Shown here piece by piece: positions 43,985-53,632 of a stretch of 53,657 nucleotides of DNA. The stretch comes from Saprospiraceae bacterium. Lineage in GTDB: Bacteria > Bacteroidota > Bacteroidia > Chitinophagales > Saprospiraceae. Below the pieces are notes generated by a model. It did no database searches. It saw only the letters and a program-made list of their open reading frames with translations, and had not been told where the DNA came from. Location of the stretch: NCBI GenBank assembly GCA_013214355.1, contig JABSSL010000099.1, positions 1 to 53,657 of the forward strand, in the 5' to 3' direction. The position numbers were made by a program, and so were the translations under genes. Numbering within the stretch: the first letter of the stretch is position 1; each line of letters starts with the position of its first letter.

Positions 43985-44165
43985 GAGTGCTTAACTTGGT
44001 CTTAAACAAAAACATCCATGGATAAAACAGCCATGTAGTTAACGACAAAGTGCCGCTACATAGCGCTTCTCCCTAAATGAAGCAGGTAAGATAGCTTTTA
44101 ATACCAATGAAAGCAAAGGAAAGCTAAGTATGGTAACAATAAGTTAATCCAGTTACCGCAATTGT

Positions 44166-44651
44166 TTACCATCCCCAAGTACCCAATCCCCCTTTAAAGG
44201 GGCCAACAATATCTTTGGTGATCCACCCGCCATAGAAGTCGCCTTCCTGAGCAAGGGCTAACTCTCCGTCCACATAACAGGCTTCCACTCTTGACGGATA
44301 AAAGGCCAAATAATCCTGGATGGATTGAAAAGCACTAGATGGCTCAGGGTAACTCCAAGCTAGTACTATTTGCCCTTCTCGGGTTTGCCAATAGTTGGCT
44401 ACCCCTTTGAATTCGCAAAAAGAGCGCTGACCAGTAACTTGCTCTAATACATCCATTCGAATCGAACTTGGTGGGAAGTAATAGACCGGCGGATGACTGG
44501 TCTCTAAGACGCGGAAGCCGCCATTCGTTTCCGCTAGCACCTGTCCCTTCCACATCACCTTGAGGTGTTTTGGAGTGGACTCCAGTCGAGGGGGACGTGG
44601 ATAATCCCAAACACTTTCTTGCCCCTTCTTGGGCTTAATTCTTTTTCGCAT
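44166..44651 (-). CDS. DUF427 domain protein
   Basis: A 161-residue protein from the ATG at 44651; the family N-terminus (KKGQESVWDYPRPP) begins there, whereas the earlier ATG adds an unrelated leader. Two DUF427 signatures are visible: WKGQVLAETNGGFRVLETSHPPVYYFPP and a Trp-rich CEFKGVANYW stretch, with further ACYVDGELA. Function is unknown. It is divergent from the permease gene. Confidence 0.85.
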   Translation of the reverse strand: MRKRIKPKKGQESVWDYPRPPRLESTPKHLKVMWKGQVLAETNGGFRVLETSHPPVYYFPPSSIRMDVLEQVTGQRSFCEFKGVANYWQTREGQIVLAWSYPEPSSAFQSIQDYLAFYPSRVEACYVDGELALAQEGDFYGGWITKDIVGPFKGGLGTWGW

Positions 44652-44771
44652 GTAGAAGTAACAGTAAAGTGTCCACGGTTGTTTTCGAGTATATTCCATT
44701 TAGAAGAGCTGCTCTCAACCTCTTTAATTCCATCATTTTTTCGTAATTAAGCGGAAAGAAAAACACCTTGC

Positions 44772-46082
44772 ATGTCAGACCAAACCCTAAAGAAGACCTT
44801 AGGCCCTTTAATGTTATGGGGGCTCGGCGTCGGCTATGTAATTTCCGGAATGTATTTTGGCTGGAATCTCGGCCTCGAAAAAGGAGGAACACTTGGATTA
44901 GCCGTAGCTACCTTTTTTATCATTATCATGTACTTGGCCTTCACCTTTAGCTATACCGAATTGGCCTGTGCAATTCCCAAGGCGGGGGGCGCCTTTGCCT
45001 ACGCCATGAGAGGGCTGGGAAAAGATCTAGGCTTCTTGGGAGGGATGGCGCAAAATATTGAGTTTATCTTTGCCCCACCGGCCATTGCCTTTGCCATAGG
45101 TGCCTACCTCAATATTTTCATACCCGCAATCCCCGTCATCTGGATTGCAATCATCGCTTATGTACTCTTTACCGCTTTAAATATTTATGGCGTGAAAGCG
45201 GCGGCCTCTTTTGAACTAATCATCACGATTGTAGCCGTGATAGAGCTCTTGATCTTCGCGGGTTCGGCCCTTCCTTCTTTTGAATACGAAAATCTGACCC
45301 AAAATCCACTACCAAACGGTTGGGGTGGAGCCTTCGCCGCGATTCCTTTTGCCATCTGGTTCTTCCTAGCGATTGAAGGGGTGGCTAATGTAGCGGAAGA
45401 AACCATTAATCCACAACGGAATGTACTCATTGGATTTGGTAGTGCCATTTTGACCTTGGTGGCTTTATGTATTCTAACTTTTACCGCCTCCGTTGGCGTA
45501 GGAGGCTGGGAAGCTATTGTCTATCCGGAACCTGGAGCTGAAGCTTCTGATTCGCCTTTACCATTGGCCCTAAGCGTAGCACTTGGGCAAGGGCATTTGA
45601 TGTACAAGGCAGTCACCTTTATCGGTCTATTCGGCTTAGTAGCCTCTTTCCACGGGATCATTCTCGCCGCCGGTCGTGCCACCTTTGAGTTTGGCCGAGT
45701 TGGTTTTGCACCAAAAGGCTTGGGGCAGGTCCACAAACGCTTTCAAACACCTGCCAACGCATTGATCATTAATATGTTGATTGGAATTATTGCCTTATTC
45801 ACCGGTAAAACCGGGGAAATCATCACCATTGCTTGTTTTGGAGCCTTAAGTTTGTACATCATCTCCATGATTTCTCTCTTAGCATTGCGACGGAAAGAGC
45901 CAAACTTAGAGCGGCCCTTTAAAGTCCCGCTTTATCCTATTGCTCCGATTGTCGCACTGGTTATTGCTACCGTTGCGCTCTTGGCCATCAGTATTTACAA
46001 TCCGATGCTGGCCTTGATATATTTTGGTATTTTGCTGCTATCCTATATTGCTTTTAAGATCTTCAATACTGTATCCGTATGA
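44772..46082 (+). CDS. Ethanolamine-type APC permease
   Basis: A 436-residue APC transporter with 12 helices. The N-terminus (GWNLGLEKGGT) and LFGLVASFHGIILAAGRATF match the ethanolamine permease branch more than general amino-acid carriers. EGVANVAEETINPQRN is the usual loop. It overlaps the next gene by 4 bases, so permease and ligase are coupled. Substrate is likely ethanolamine or another small amine. See the finding on gamma-glutamylated amine use. Confidence 0.85.
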   Translation: MSDQTLKKTLGPLMLWGLGVGYVISGMYFGWNLGLEKGGTLGLAVATFFIIIMYLAFTFSYTELACAIPKAGGAFAYAMRGLGKDLGFLGGMAQNIEFIFAPPAIAFAIGAYLNIFIPAIPVIWIAIIAYVLFTALNIYGVKAAASFELIITIVAVIELLIFAGSALPSFEYENLTQNPLPNGWGGAFAAIPFAIWFFLAIEGVANVAEETINPQRNVLIGFGSAILTLVALCILTFTASVGVGGWEAIVYPEPGAEASDSPLPLALSVALGQGHLMYKAVTFIGLFGLVASFHGIILAAGRATFEFGRVGFAPKGLGQVHKRFQTPANALIINMLIGIIALFTGKTGEIITIACFGALSLYIISMISLLALRRKEPNLERPFKVPLYPIAPIVALVIATVALLAISIYNPMLALIYFGILLLSYIAFKIFNTVSV

Positions 46083-47455
46083 CCATCAAGGGAATGCTTA
46101 GCCTAGAGCAATTACAAGCTCAAATTCAAGAAGAAACGATAGAGACCATTATAGTCGCCTTTACGGACCACTATGGTCGTTTGGTTGGAAAACGCTTTGA
46201 TGCAGATTTCTTTTTGGAATCTATCGCTAAGGACGGCACCCACGGCTGTGATTACCTGCTAACCACAGATATGGAAATGGAGCCGATCCCAGGTTACGAT
46301 TTTGCCAATTGGGAATTGGGTTATGGGGATTTCCATTTAGTACCAGATCTAAATACCCTGCGGATCGCCAGTTGGCTGGACAAGACCGCCATGATTCTCT
46401 GTCATCTAGAAAATGACAAAACTCACCAGCCCATCGCAGAAGCACCTCGATCAATGCTACTACGACAGGTAGAAAAGGCGAAATCCATGGGTTTCGCCAG
46501 CGCAGCAGCTTCTGAGCTTGAATACTACCTATTTGAAAATAGCTATCGCGGCGCCTTCGAGCAGCACTATCACGACCTACAGCCTGCTGGTTGGTACCTG
46601 GAGGACTATCACATCATGCAAGGTTCTAGAACGGAGAAATTCACTGCTGCGGCTCGTAGACACCTGAAGTACTCCGGGGTTCCAGTAGAAAACTCCAAGG
46701 GCGAATGGGGCTTAGGGCAACACGAGCTCAATGTCCGCTATGCTGAAATCATGGAAATGGCGGATCGCCATGTAGTGTATAAGCAATGTTTAAAGGAGCT
46801 GGCCGATCAAATGGACATATCGGTGACCTTTATGGCCAAGTACCATGAGGATAGAGCTGGTTCAAGCTGTCATATTCACATTAGTCTATGGAAAGATGGC
46901 CAAAATACTTTTGCAGGCGATAAAGCCTTTGGTCCTGTCCAAGGAACGGATATCTTCCGCTGGTTTCTAGGTGGATGGATGGCTCACGTACCGGATGTGA
47001 TGCCATTTTATGCACCAACCGTTAACTCCTACAAGCGCTACGTGGATGGTTCTTGGGCCCCGACTCGATTGGCATGGAGTTATGATAACCGAACTGCTGG
47101 TTTTAGAGTGGTGGGGAAAGGTCCGAGTCTACGCATTGAATGCCGTATTCCAGGAGCGGATTGCAATCCTTACCTAGCCTTTGCCGCTGCCCTCGCCTCC
47201 GGTCTCGATGGCATTGAAAATAAGATCGAACCCCCAGAAATTTTTGAGGGTGATATTTACGAAGCCAAGGACTTGGACCGAGTGCCCTACACTCTAGGTG
47301 AAGCCATAGAGCAGTTTAAGCAGAGTGATTTTGCAAAAAAGGCATTTGGTGAAGCTGTCATTAAACACTACACTCACTTCTTTGAAACGGAGCAGAAAGC
47401 GTACAACGCCGCGGTTACGGATTGGGAACGGAAGCGTTATTTTGAACGGATTTGA
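46079..47455 (+). CDS. Glutamine synthetase-like gamma-glutamyl-amine ligase
   Basis: A 458-residue glutamine synthetase family protein. ELEYYLFE supplies the metal Glu, GQHELNVRYAEIMEMADR the next ligands, and AGSSCHIHISLW the metal His. RIECRIPGADCNPYLAFAA is the C-terminal Arg/Glu region. The adenylylation tyrosine context of GlnA-I is absent. Its position after an amine permease suggests an ATP-dependent ligase joining glutamate to an amine (PuuA-type, or gamma-glutamylethanolamide synthetase) rather than ammonia assimilation. Confidence 0.85.
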   Translation: MTIKGMLSLEQLQAQIQEETIETIIVAFTDHYGRLVGKRFDADFFLESIAKDGTHGCDYLLTTDMEMEPIPGYDFANWELGYGDFHLVPDLNTLRIASWLDKTAMILCHLENDKTHQPIAEAPRSMLLRQVEKAKSMGFASAAASELEYYLFENSYRGAFEQHYHDLQPAGWYLEDYHIMQGSRTEKFTAAARRHLKYSGVPVENSKGEWGLGQHELNVRYAEIMEMADRHVVYKQCLKELADQMDISVTFMAKYHEDRAGSSCHIHISLWKDGQNTFAGDKAFGPVQGTDIFRWFLGGWMAHVPDVMPFYAPTVNSYKRYVDGSWAPTRLAWSYDNRTAGFRVVGKGPSLRIECRIPGADCNPYLAFAAALASGLDGIENKIEPPEIFEGDIYEAKDLDRVPYTLGEAIEQFKQSDFAKKAFGEAVIKHYTHFFETEQKAYNAAVTDWERKRYFERI

Positions 47456-47815
47456 GCATCCTTACCCGTTTTTACCAAGCGCTTTACCTGTTTACTCCCT
47501 ATTGCTTACTGATGGGCTCATTAGCTATCTGATTATTCCAATCCCTTTCCGATGAAATGCATTATAATCGGATCAGCTGTATATTTCAATTTGATCCAAT
47601 TATTTGACCATCCAACCTAAAATCCTGTCCTCGGAATGTATTTACCTTCTTCTTTGTATCAAAGCAGAGGGAAAAGAGCGATGTAGAAAAGCACTGGATT
47701 CGTAATCTAGCCTCCCTTCATTGAAAATATCAAGATCCCCATACGATCTTAACTTAAGTGAATGCATTTGCTTTTGCCTACCTCTAACTTTGCCCTAAGC
47801 AAACGGAAGAAAACC
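47456..47815. other. Gene-free gap after the ligase
   Basis: About 360 bases with no convincing ORF. A/T-rich, with no strong dyad or RNA motif. It likely holds the transcript end of the permease-ligase pair and the promoter of the next small gene. Confidence 0.4.
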
Positions 47816-48289
47816 ATGAAAACTATGCATATGAATGAAGTATTAAAGCTAAAAACGGGCATTATACTCTTGATAATAAGCCTATTAGCCATCAACGTTA
47901 AGGCGCAAACTAAAGCCTTAACACCGAAGCAATGTATCGAACAGTATATGGTCTGGAAGAGTGATCCCATAGAGATTGATCCAGACAATCTCTTTCACCC
48001 TAAGATGGAATTACATTGGATGGAAAGAAATGAATGGCACAAAAAGAATGGCCAAGATTACATCCAGAAAATTCAAGCCGGCATCTACCTAGAACGCGAA
48101 CAGGAGCTTTTATACATACAACAGGAGAAAAAGATGGCTTTAGCCAGAGTCCGAGAAGTATTCCCTGCAGATCAGCTGGTTACAAGCGAAAACCTACAAT
48201 TAAAAAAGCACAAAGGATACTGGCAGATCACAGAAATTCTCATCACCTACCAAAGCATCGAAGATTTTACTTCTGAATTAAGAAACTGA
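47816..48289 (+). CDS. Exported protein of unknown function
   Basis: From the ATG at 47816 it is 157 residues. A hydrophobic signal segment (GIILLIISLLAINVKAQ) is followed by an acidic/aromatic domain (CIEQYMVWKSDPIEIDPDNL, HWMERNEWHKKNGQDYIQK) with an alpha/beta look reminiscent of small NTF2-like exported proteins. I do not recognise it. In-frame ATGs at 47825 and 47831 are possible starts. Confidence 0.6.
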   Translation: MKTMHMNEVLKLKTGIILLIISLLAINVKAQTKALTPKQCIEQYMVWKSDPIEIDPDNLFHPKMELHWMERNEWHKKNGQDYIQKIQAGIYLEREQELLYIQQEKKMALARVREVFPADQLVTSENLQLKKHKGYWQITEILITYQSIEDFTSELRN

Positions 48290-48313
48290 TTTCACCTAAA
48301 CTCAAAACAACCA

Positions 48314-49186
48314 ATGAAAACACTTATTATCTTGCTACTAGCCTTCTCCTCTTGGCTAGGCTGTTCCTCCCCCTCTGAAGTTTCCTTACAACTCCAGGCT
48401 GACTACGAAGAACTGGCTAGCTTTACCGCGAAAATCAAGCACTACCAGCTGGACCCCACGACTTTTGAGAAACGATTTTGGCAGGGGTTAGCTCAGGCCA
48501 CGGAATACTTCACGGAGGATGTCCTTCAGCATCCAAATGGTAAAAGGAAATTGGCTAGTCCTTTCCACCTCCGTTTTCCTAAGATTCATGAGGTTCAGCG
48601 AAAAAGTCTATCCATTACTCAACTAGCAGATGGCATTGCAGCACTGGAGCGATTCGCTGGACCATGGTATGGCCTCTGGGAAGAGATGAAGGTCACACAC
48701 CTTTGGCTTCCCGTTCGGCAGCGTCAACATCCCCTGAAAGGCGATTTTCAGCTCCTCGCTTTTCAATCTGCCTTTACGGGTGATGGCATAGGCTGGAACT
48801 TCTTGATACGTCATGAAGGAGAGGTTCATATGTTGGGCCATGTATATCACTTCGACTCGAAGGGAAAGCTAAGTACACAAACCCCACATTATGCCTATCT
48901 GGATCAAGCCGGACAGATTACTTGGATTACGCCGGATCACATATTTTTTGAAACCGTTTGTCATGAAGACCATGGACTTCCGGGCAAGCATTATGTCATT
49001 ACCGGCGAAAGCTATGACCAAGTAACCCATACACCTCACGTCACTAATCGTTTTCAAGCCATCTATCTAGCCAAGGATCATTTGTTGCCTCAGTTTCAAT
49101 ATTTTCCGCATCGCGCCGGACAAGCTAAACTAGCCCTGAAAGCGCTGAGTGGTTTGCGGGGACTTTGGGCTGCTGTAGTCCGATGA
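48314..49186 (+). CDS. Lipoprotein of unknown function
   Basis: A 290-residue protein with a lipobox (WLGC, Cys 17). The domain has conserved-looking aromatic blocks (ERFAGPWYGLWEEMKVTHLW, NRFQAIYLAKDHLL) and a HEGEVHMLGHVYHFDSKGKL strand set, suggesting a beta-rich binding fold. No known family comes to mind. It lies 24 bases after the previous exported gene, so the two may be one unit. Confidence 0.65.
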   Translation: MKTLIILLLAFSSWLGCSSPSEVSLQLQADYEELASFTAKIKHYQLDPTTFEKRFWQGLAQATEYFTEDVLQHPNGKRKLASPFHLRFPKIHEVQRKSLSITQLADGIAALERFAGPWYGLWEEMKVTHLWLPVRQRQHPLKGDFQLLAFQSAFTGDGIGWNFLIRHEGEVHMLGHVYHFDSKGKLSTQTPHYAYLDQAGQITWITPDHIFFETVCHEDHGLPGKHYVITGESYDQVTHTPHVTNRFQAIYLAKDHLLPQFQYFPHRAGQAKLALKALSGLRGLWAAVVR

Positions 49187-49325
49187 TCCAAATGCAAATA
49201 CTCTCGCATCGAGGAAGTATAATTTTCAGACTAAATGCGTAATTTTGGCCACGCCTAGTTATCCTTTTACTAGGGTGGCCCAGGGCAAATTTTACCTATA
49301 TTCAGAAGGATTAAAGACCCATCCA

Positions 49326-50102
49326 ATGCGTTTAGAAAATAAAGTAGCACTGATCACAGGTGCCAGTAATGGCATCGGAAAGGCCAGTGCTTTACTATTT
49401 GCTCAAGAAGGGGCAAAGGTCATTGTGGCCGATATTAATGACCCAGCGGGCGAGGCAACAGTGGCAGAGATCAAAGCAGGCGGCGGACAAGCCGCCTTTT
49501 TTCATGCAGATGTATCCAAAGCTTCGGACTGTGCCGCCATGGTGAAGTTTGCGGAAGACTCCTTCGGTGCCCTGCATATCCTATTCAATAATGCCGGGAT
49601 CATGCATGGGGAAGATGGAGATGCTACCTCTACCGCCGAAGAAATCTTTGATCTCACCTTTGCCATTAATGTCAAGGGGGTATTCTTTGGTTGCAAATAT
49701 GGTATCCCTGCGATCCAAAGAGCGGGCGGTGGTTCCATCATAAATACCGCTTCCTTTGTGGCCCATTTAGGAGCGGCCACACCTCAGCTGGCCTATACCG
49801 CCAGTAAGGGAGCCGTACTTTCCATGAGTCGAGAGCTCGCCGTTATTCATGCCCGAGAAAACATCAGGGTGAACGCCTTGTCTCCCGGGCCCCTACGCAC
49901 GGAGCTTTTGATGAATTTCTTGAACACGGAAGAGAAAAAGCAACGCAGGCTAGTGCACGTGCCGATGGGTAGATTTGGGGAGGCCGCGGAAATGGCAAAA
50001 GCCGCTTTATTCCTAGCTTCCGATGACTCCTCTTATATGACTGGGTCTGAGTTTTTGGTGGACGGTGGAATTACGGCGGCCTATGTTACGCCGGAGGAGT
50101 GA
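49326..50102 (+). CDS. SDR-family dehydrogenase
   Basis: The start is the ATG at 49326 (MRLENKVALITGAS), giving 258 residues. The earlier TTG at 49245 adds an unrelated 27-residue prefix. It has TGASNGIG, NNAGIMHG, a Ser in NTASFVAHLG and YTASKG, all classical SDR sites. Beside an ALDH, it would supply the alcohol-to-aldehyde step for a hydroxyl-bearing glutamylated amine such as gamma-glutamylethanolamide. Confidence 0.86.
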   Translation: MRLENKVALITGASNGIGKASALLFAQEGAKVIVADINDPAGEATVAEIKAGGGQAAFFHADVSKASDCAAMVKFAEDSFGALHILFNNAGIMHGEDGDATSTAEEIFDLTFAINVKGVFFGCKYGIPAIQRAGGGSIINTASFVAHLGAATPQLAYTASKGAVLSMSRELAVIHARENIRVNALSPGPLRTELLMNFLNTEEKKQRRLVHVPMGRFGEAAEMAKAALFLASDDSSYMTGSEFLVDGGITAAYVTPEE

Positions 50103-50183
50103 AGAAGGAGAAATGTTGATTGTTTAGTGTTTAGTGAGGGAATGGATGCTGTGGTAATTGGTAGCGCTTGAAAATGAGAAAAA

Positions 50184-51581
50184 ATGCAGATGAAAATTAG
50201 TACGCTCAGTCCCATCGACGGTAGTGTTTATGTAGAACGGGAATTGGCTAGCGGATCCATGATAGAGAAGGCCCTGGATAGAGCCGAGCAGTCCAGAAAA
50301 GTCTGGCAGGCTACTCCGTTGGAAGAGCGGATCCAGATCTTAGATAAAGCCTTGGCCTATTTTGTCGAGCAGGCTGATGAAATTGGGCAAGAATTGACCT
50401 ATCAGATGGGACGCCCTATTCGTTATACGCCCTTCGAGATTAAGGGTGGTTTCCAGGAACGAGCAAAATATATGACGCAAATTGCTCCTGAGGCTCTAGC
50501 AGATCTAGAATTGGAGGACTCCGGAGATTTTCGGCGATTCATCCGCAAGGAGTCTATAGGTACCGTTCTGGTCTTAGCTCCTTGGAATTACCCCTACCTC
50601 ACCTCTGTCAATGTCATTTGGCCAGCCTTACTAGCAGGGAATACTGTCTTGTTAAAGCATGCGGAGCAAACCCCCTTGTGTGCAGAGCGCTATGCTAAAG
50701 CTTTTGAAGTGGCTGGATTACCAGAAGGCGTGTTTCAGTTTCTACACCTTTCACATGAACAAGTAGCTCATGTAATTGCCGATCGCAGAATAAGTTATGT
50801 GGCCTTTACAGGATCAGTAACTGGTGGGAAAGCCATACAGAAGGCGGTAGGTAATCGGTTTATCACGGCTGGATTAGAATTGGGCGGGAAAGACCCTGCT
50901 TACGTGCGGGAAGATGCCAATGTAGCACATGCGATAGAAAATCTAGTGGATGGCGCCTTTTTCAACTCCGGGCAATCTTGTTGTGGAGTGGAACGGATCT
51001 ATGTACACGAATCTCATTTCAAAAAGTTTGTAGAAGGTGCGGTGGAACTTGCCAAAACGTATGTCTTGGACAATCCCCTCCTACCCGAAACTACCCTGGG
51101 GCCAATGGTGAGACAAAGTGCTGCAGCCTTTGCACAAAAGCAAATTGAACAGGCCTTAAAAAAGGGCGCAAAATCTTTAGTTGACCCTCGGTTTTTCGTC
51201 CATCATCAACCCGATACGCCCTACATGGCTCCACAGATATTGATTGATGTTAACCATACGATGGATATCATGCGTACGGAAAGCTTCGCGCCAGTTGTTG
51301 GGATTATGCCCGTAAAAAATGATGCTGCGGCTATCCAACTCATGAATGACAGCCCCTATGGACTAACAGCGTCCATCTGGACGCAAGATGTAGATGTGGC
51401 TGTGCAATTAGGAGATCAACTAGAGACAGGAACGTGTTTTATGAATAGATGTGACTATCTCGATCCTGCGCTAGCTTGGACGGGTGTTAAACACTCAGGC
51501 AAAGGATATACCTTGTCTAGTTTAGGTTTTGGTGCTTTGACGCAGAGTAAATCTTTTCACCTTAGACTCCCAAAATCATGA
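50184..51581 (+). CDS. Aldehyde dehydrogenase
   Basis: A 465-residue NAD(P)-dependent ALDH. VLAPWNYPYLTSVNVIWPALLAGNTV binds the cofactor, the Glu of ELGGKDPAYV is the base, and Cys266 in FNSGQSCCG is the nucleophile. It lacks the longer N-terminus of mitochondrial-type ALDHs. It overlaps the amidotransferase-like gene by 4 bases. It would oxidise the aldehyde made by the SDR to a carboxylate. Confidence 0.88.
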   Translation: MQMKISTLSPIDGSVYVERELASGSMIEKALDRAEQSRKVWQATPLEERIQILDKALAYFVEQADEIGQELTYQMGRPIRYTPFEIKGGFQERAKYMTQIAPEALADLELEDSGDFRRFIRKESIGTVLVLAPWNYPYLTSVNVIWPALLAGNTVLLKHAEQTPLCAERYAKAFEVAGLPEGVFQFLHLSHEQVAHVIADRRISYVAFTGSVTGGKAIQKAVGNRFITAGLELGGKDPAYVREDANVAHAIENLVDGAFFNSGQSCCGVERIYVHESHFKKFVEGAVELAKTYVLDNPLLPETTLGPMVRQSAAAFAQKQIEQALKKGAKSLVDPRFFVHHQPDTPYMAPQILIDVNHTMDIMRTESFAPVVGIMPVKNDAAAIQLMNDSPYGLTASIWTQDVDVAVQLGDQLETGTCFMNRCDYLDPALAWTGVKHSGKGYTLSSLGFGALTQSKSFHLRLPKS

Positions 51582-52267
51582 AGGTAGGTTTATTATTGTG
51601 TGACCATATGCGATCGGAATATCTAGAGGAGTTTGGGGATTATCCGCCTATGTTTGCGGCAGCCTGGCCCAACTTTGATTTTGAGGTTTTCGCCGTATGT
51701 GATGGTGAGTTTCCTGCTTCCATTAGGGATTGTGAGGCTTACCTTTCCTCTGGCTCTCGTTATTCTGTGTATGAACAACATGACTGGATTACGGAACTCA
51801 AAGCTTTGGTAAAAGAAATTGCGGCAAAGGAGTTGCCCTACCTAGGCGTTTGCTTTGGGCACCAGATGCTGGCAGAAGCCTTAGGTGGTGAAGTGAAAAA
51901 AGCAGAAAGTGGATGGTGTGTGGGAGCGCATACCTTCGAGATGAGGGAGCAAGCCAGTTGGATGGATCCCTACCAAGCCTCGCTCAATTTATTGATGATG
52001 TGCCAGGACCAGGTACAGATCCTTCCTCCGGACAGTATCGTACTCGCCAGCGCACCCACTTGTCCTATTGGAATGTTTCAAGTAGGAGATCGGATGCTAG
52101 GGGTGCAGGCGCATCCCGAATTTAGTAAAGCCTATGATCGGATTTTGATGGAAACCCGGGTTGAAAGAATGGGGACTTCGATCGTAAAAGAAGGTATTGA
52201 GAGTCTTACTCTCCCCTTGGATGCTCAGCTCTTCTGTCACTGGAGCACCCAATTTTTGAGTAGATGA
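51578..52267 (+). CDS. Class I glutamine amidotransferase-like hydrolase
   Basis: A 229-residue single-domain enzyme. Cys92 in YLGVCFGHQ is the nucleophile, and His179/Glu181 in VQAHPEF complete the triad. Standalone members hydrolyse gamma-glutamyl amides. After the ligase-SDR-ALDH set it most plausibly cuts the glutamyl group off the oxidised product to free glutamate and the amino acid. Overlaps the ALDH gene, so it is translationally coupled. Confidence 0.85.
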   Translation: MKVGLLLCDHMRSEYLEEFGDYPPMFAAAWPNFDFEVFAVCDGEFPASIRDCEAYLSSGSRYSVYEQHDWITELKALVKEIAAKELPYLGVCFGHQMLAEALGGEVKKAESGWCVGAHTFEMREQASWMDPYQASLNLLMMCQDQVQILPPDSIVLASAPTCPIGMFQVGDRMLGVQAHPEFSKAYDRILMETRVERMGTSIVKEGIESLTLPLDAQLFCHWSTQFLSR

Positions 52268-52313
52268 TGTATTAAACTCCACCTCAAGTACGTTAATACT
52301 GCAAAATCCTAAT

Positions 52314-52751
52314 ATGAAATTCACTTGGCTTTCAGCGATATTGATCCTATCCATAGGCTTACCCACTACTGTAGACGCTCAAATATTTAGTCGAAAGAAA
52401 AAAGAGCCTCAGCAGGAAGAGGTTAAAACCGAGAAGAAGAAAGGGCTATTTAATAGAACCGCCAAAAAGGAGCCCGTTAAGACAGCTAAGCCAGAAAAAG
52501 AAAAAGTTGTACTGCGCAAATCTCATAAAGCCGCCAAGGCCGATGTAAGAGCCTCCAAGAAAGAACGCAAAGCTGCCGAAGCCAGGGAACAAGCTGCCAG
52601 AGCACGTGCCTATAGAATTAAGGCGGAGCGCCGAGAAGAACGGGCTGAACGTAAGGTTTCTAGAAAAGAAAAAACGGCTACTAAATCTCGCACCAAAGCA
52701 GAGGAAAAGAAGAGCAAAGGGCTTAGTAGGTTCTTCCGTAAAGAACAATAA
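52314..52751 (+). CDS. Basic Lys/Arg/Ala-rich exported protein
   Basis: A 145-residue protein with a signal peptide (ILSIGLPTTVDAQ) and a low-complexity basic body of Lys, Arg, Ala and Glu, predicted to be one long charged helix (RAYRIKAERREERAERKVSR). Such proteins are frequent unannotated genes in Bacteroidota. A role in binding nucleic acid or acidic polymer is possible but unsupported. Confidence 0.55.
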   Translation: MKFTWLSAILILSIGLPTTVDAQIFSRKKKEPQQEEVKTEKKKGLFNRTAKKEPVKTAKPEKEKVVLRKSHKAAKADVRASKKERKAAEAREQAARARAYRIKAERREERAERKVSRKEKTATKSRTKAEEKKSKGLSRFFRKEQ

Positions 52752-53073
52752 ACGAGGTAAACATAGTCATCTATTACAGATTAGGGCAAACGCATCAAAG
52801 CGCAATGCCCTTAAAGTGAGCAAAAACTCTTTATGATCGGTGCATTTTGCTTGGTTTTCGCCTCAAGCCGGCGAGGCTCTCCATTTTGGCATTGCTCCAA
52901 AACTCTACCGACGGTAGACAGGGAAGCAAAAGCACTAGCTTTTCGCCATAACTTTTGAGCTAACATCAGCGATTAGGGAAAAATTGGTAATTCCTGAGGA
53001 AGTATTGACTAGACATGCAGGTAAATATTGCTGCACTTTTGTGTCATCATTAAAACACAAAAAAAGTAAAGCA
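52752..53073. other. Gene-free gap before the cupredoxin-like gene
   Basis: About 320 bases without an ORF. It contains a short CTACCG-A-CGGTAG dyad (about 52909-52921) and GCCTC/GAGGC pairing near 52860-52877, but no RNA family or strong terminator was recognised. Confidence 0.35.
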
Positions 53074-53466
53074 ATGAAATTCATGTTGAAAATGCTTCCA
53101 GTCCTAGCCTTATTCCTAGCTACAACGGCTGTGCAGGCCCAATCCGACGAAGGAAACATTATTGAGGGTGTGACTTTGGTGAAATTATCTCAAATTCCTG
53201 GCGAGTACGAAACGACAGCATTGAACCTTCCTCCAGGTAAATACATTTTCGAGGTGGCCAATAAGAATGTAGACAAGCAATTGGGCTTCTGGCTAACTCC
53301 AGCCGACAGTCCTAAAGCTCAAGTTGCTAATTCTGGCTTGTCTAAATTGGTAGGCGAAGGTGAAGTAGCACGTACTGGCCTGGTAGAATTGACCGCAGGA
53401 TCTTATCAGTATAGCTGTCCCCTTAACCCGACCCCGCACTACACGATTACTGTAAAATCTGAATAA
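53074..53466 (+). CDS. Exported cupredoxin-like protein
   Basis: From the ATG at 53074 it is 130 residues. A signal peptide (LALFLATTAVQAQ) precedes a small strand-rich domain. Cys115 and His122 in YSCPLNPTPH resemble the Cys-His end of a cupredoxin copper site. The usual first His and the Met ligand are not visible, so the site may be altered or non-copper. An in-frame GTG-type start further up (52984) adds non-signal residues and was rejected. Confidence 0.6.
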   Translation: MKFMLKMLPVLALFLATTAVQAQSDEGNIIEGVTLVKLSQIPGEYETTALNLPPGKYIFEVANKNVDKQLGFWLTPADSPKAQVANSGLSKLVGEGEVARTGLVELTAGSYQYSCPLNPTPHYTITVKSE

Positions 53467-53602
53467 TCCCCATATACCAACTAACCAAGTAGTTTTTATC
53501 CTAAGTTTTGAACCGACTATTGTTAGCAATGAACATGAGTCATCCCGAATTTTTAGCCATTAAGAAAAAGAGGCAATGATGGATGGCCATTCTAAGCCTG
53601 TA

Positions 53603-53632
53603 GAGCGGTATCGATACAGATCGGTACCGCTC
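53603..53632. terminator. Long hairpin near the window end
   Basis: GAGCGGTATCGAT pairs with ATCGGTACCGCTC (one G-U) around ACAG. It lacks a U-run on this strand. It may end the cupredoxin transcript or a transcript entering from beyond the window. Confidence 0.5.

Noticed and set aside
52750-53070. Possible riboswitch or RNA gene upstream of the cupredoxin-like gene
   Set aside because: Only two short stems were found. No known RNA motif or terminator structure follows them.
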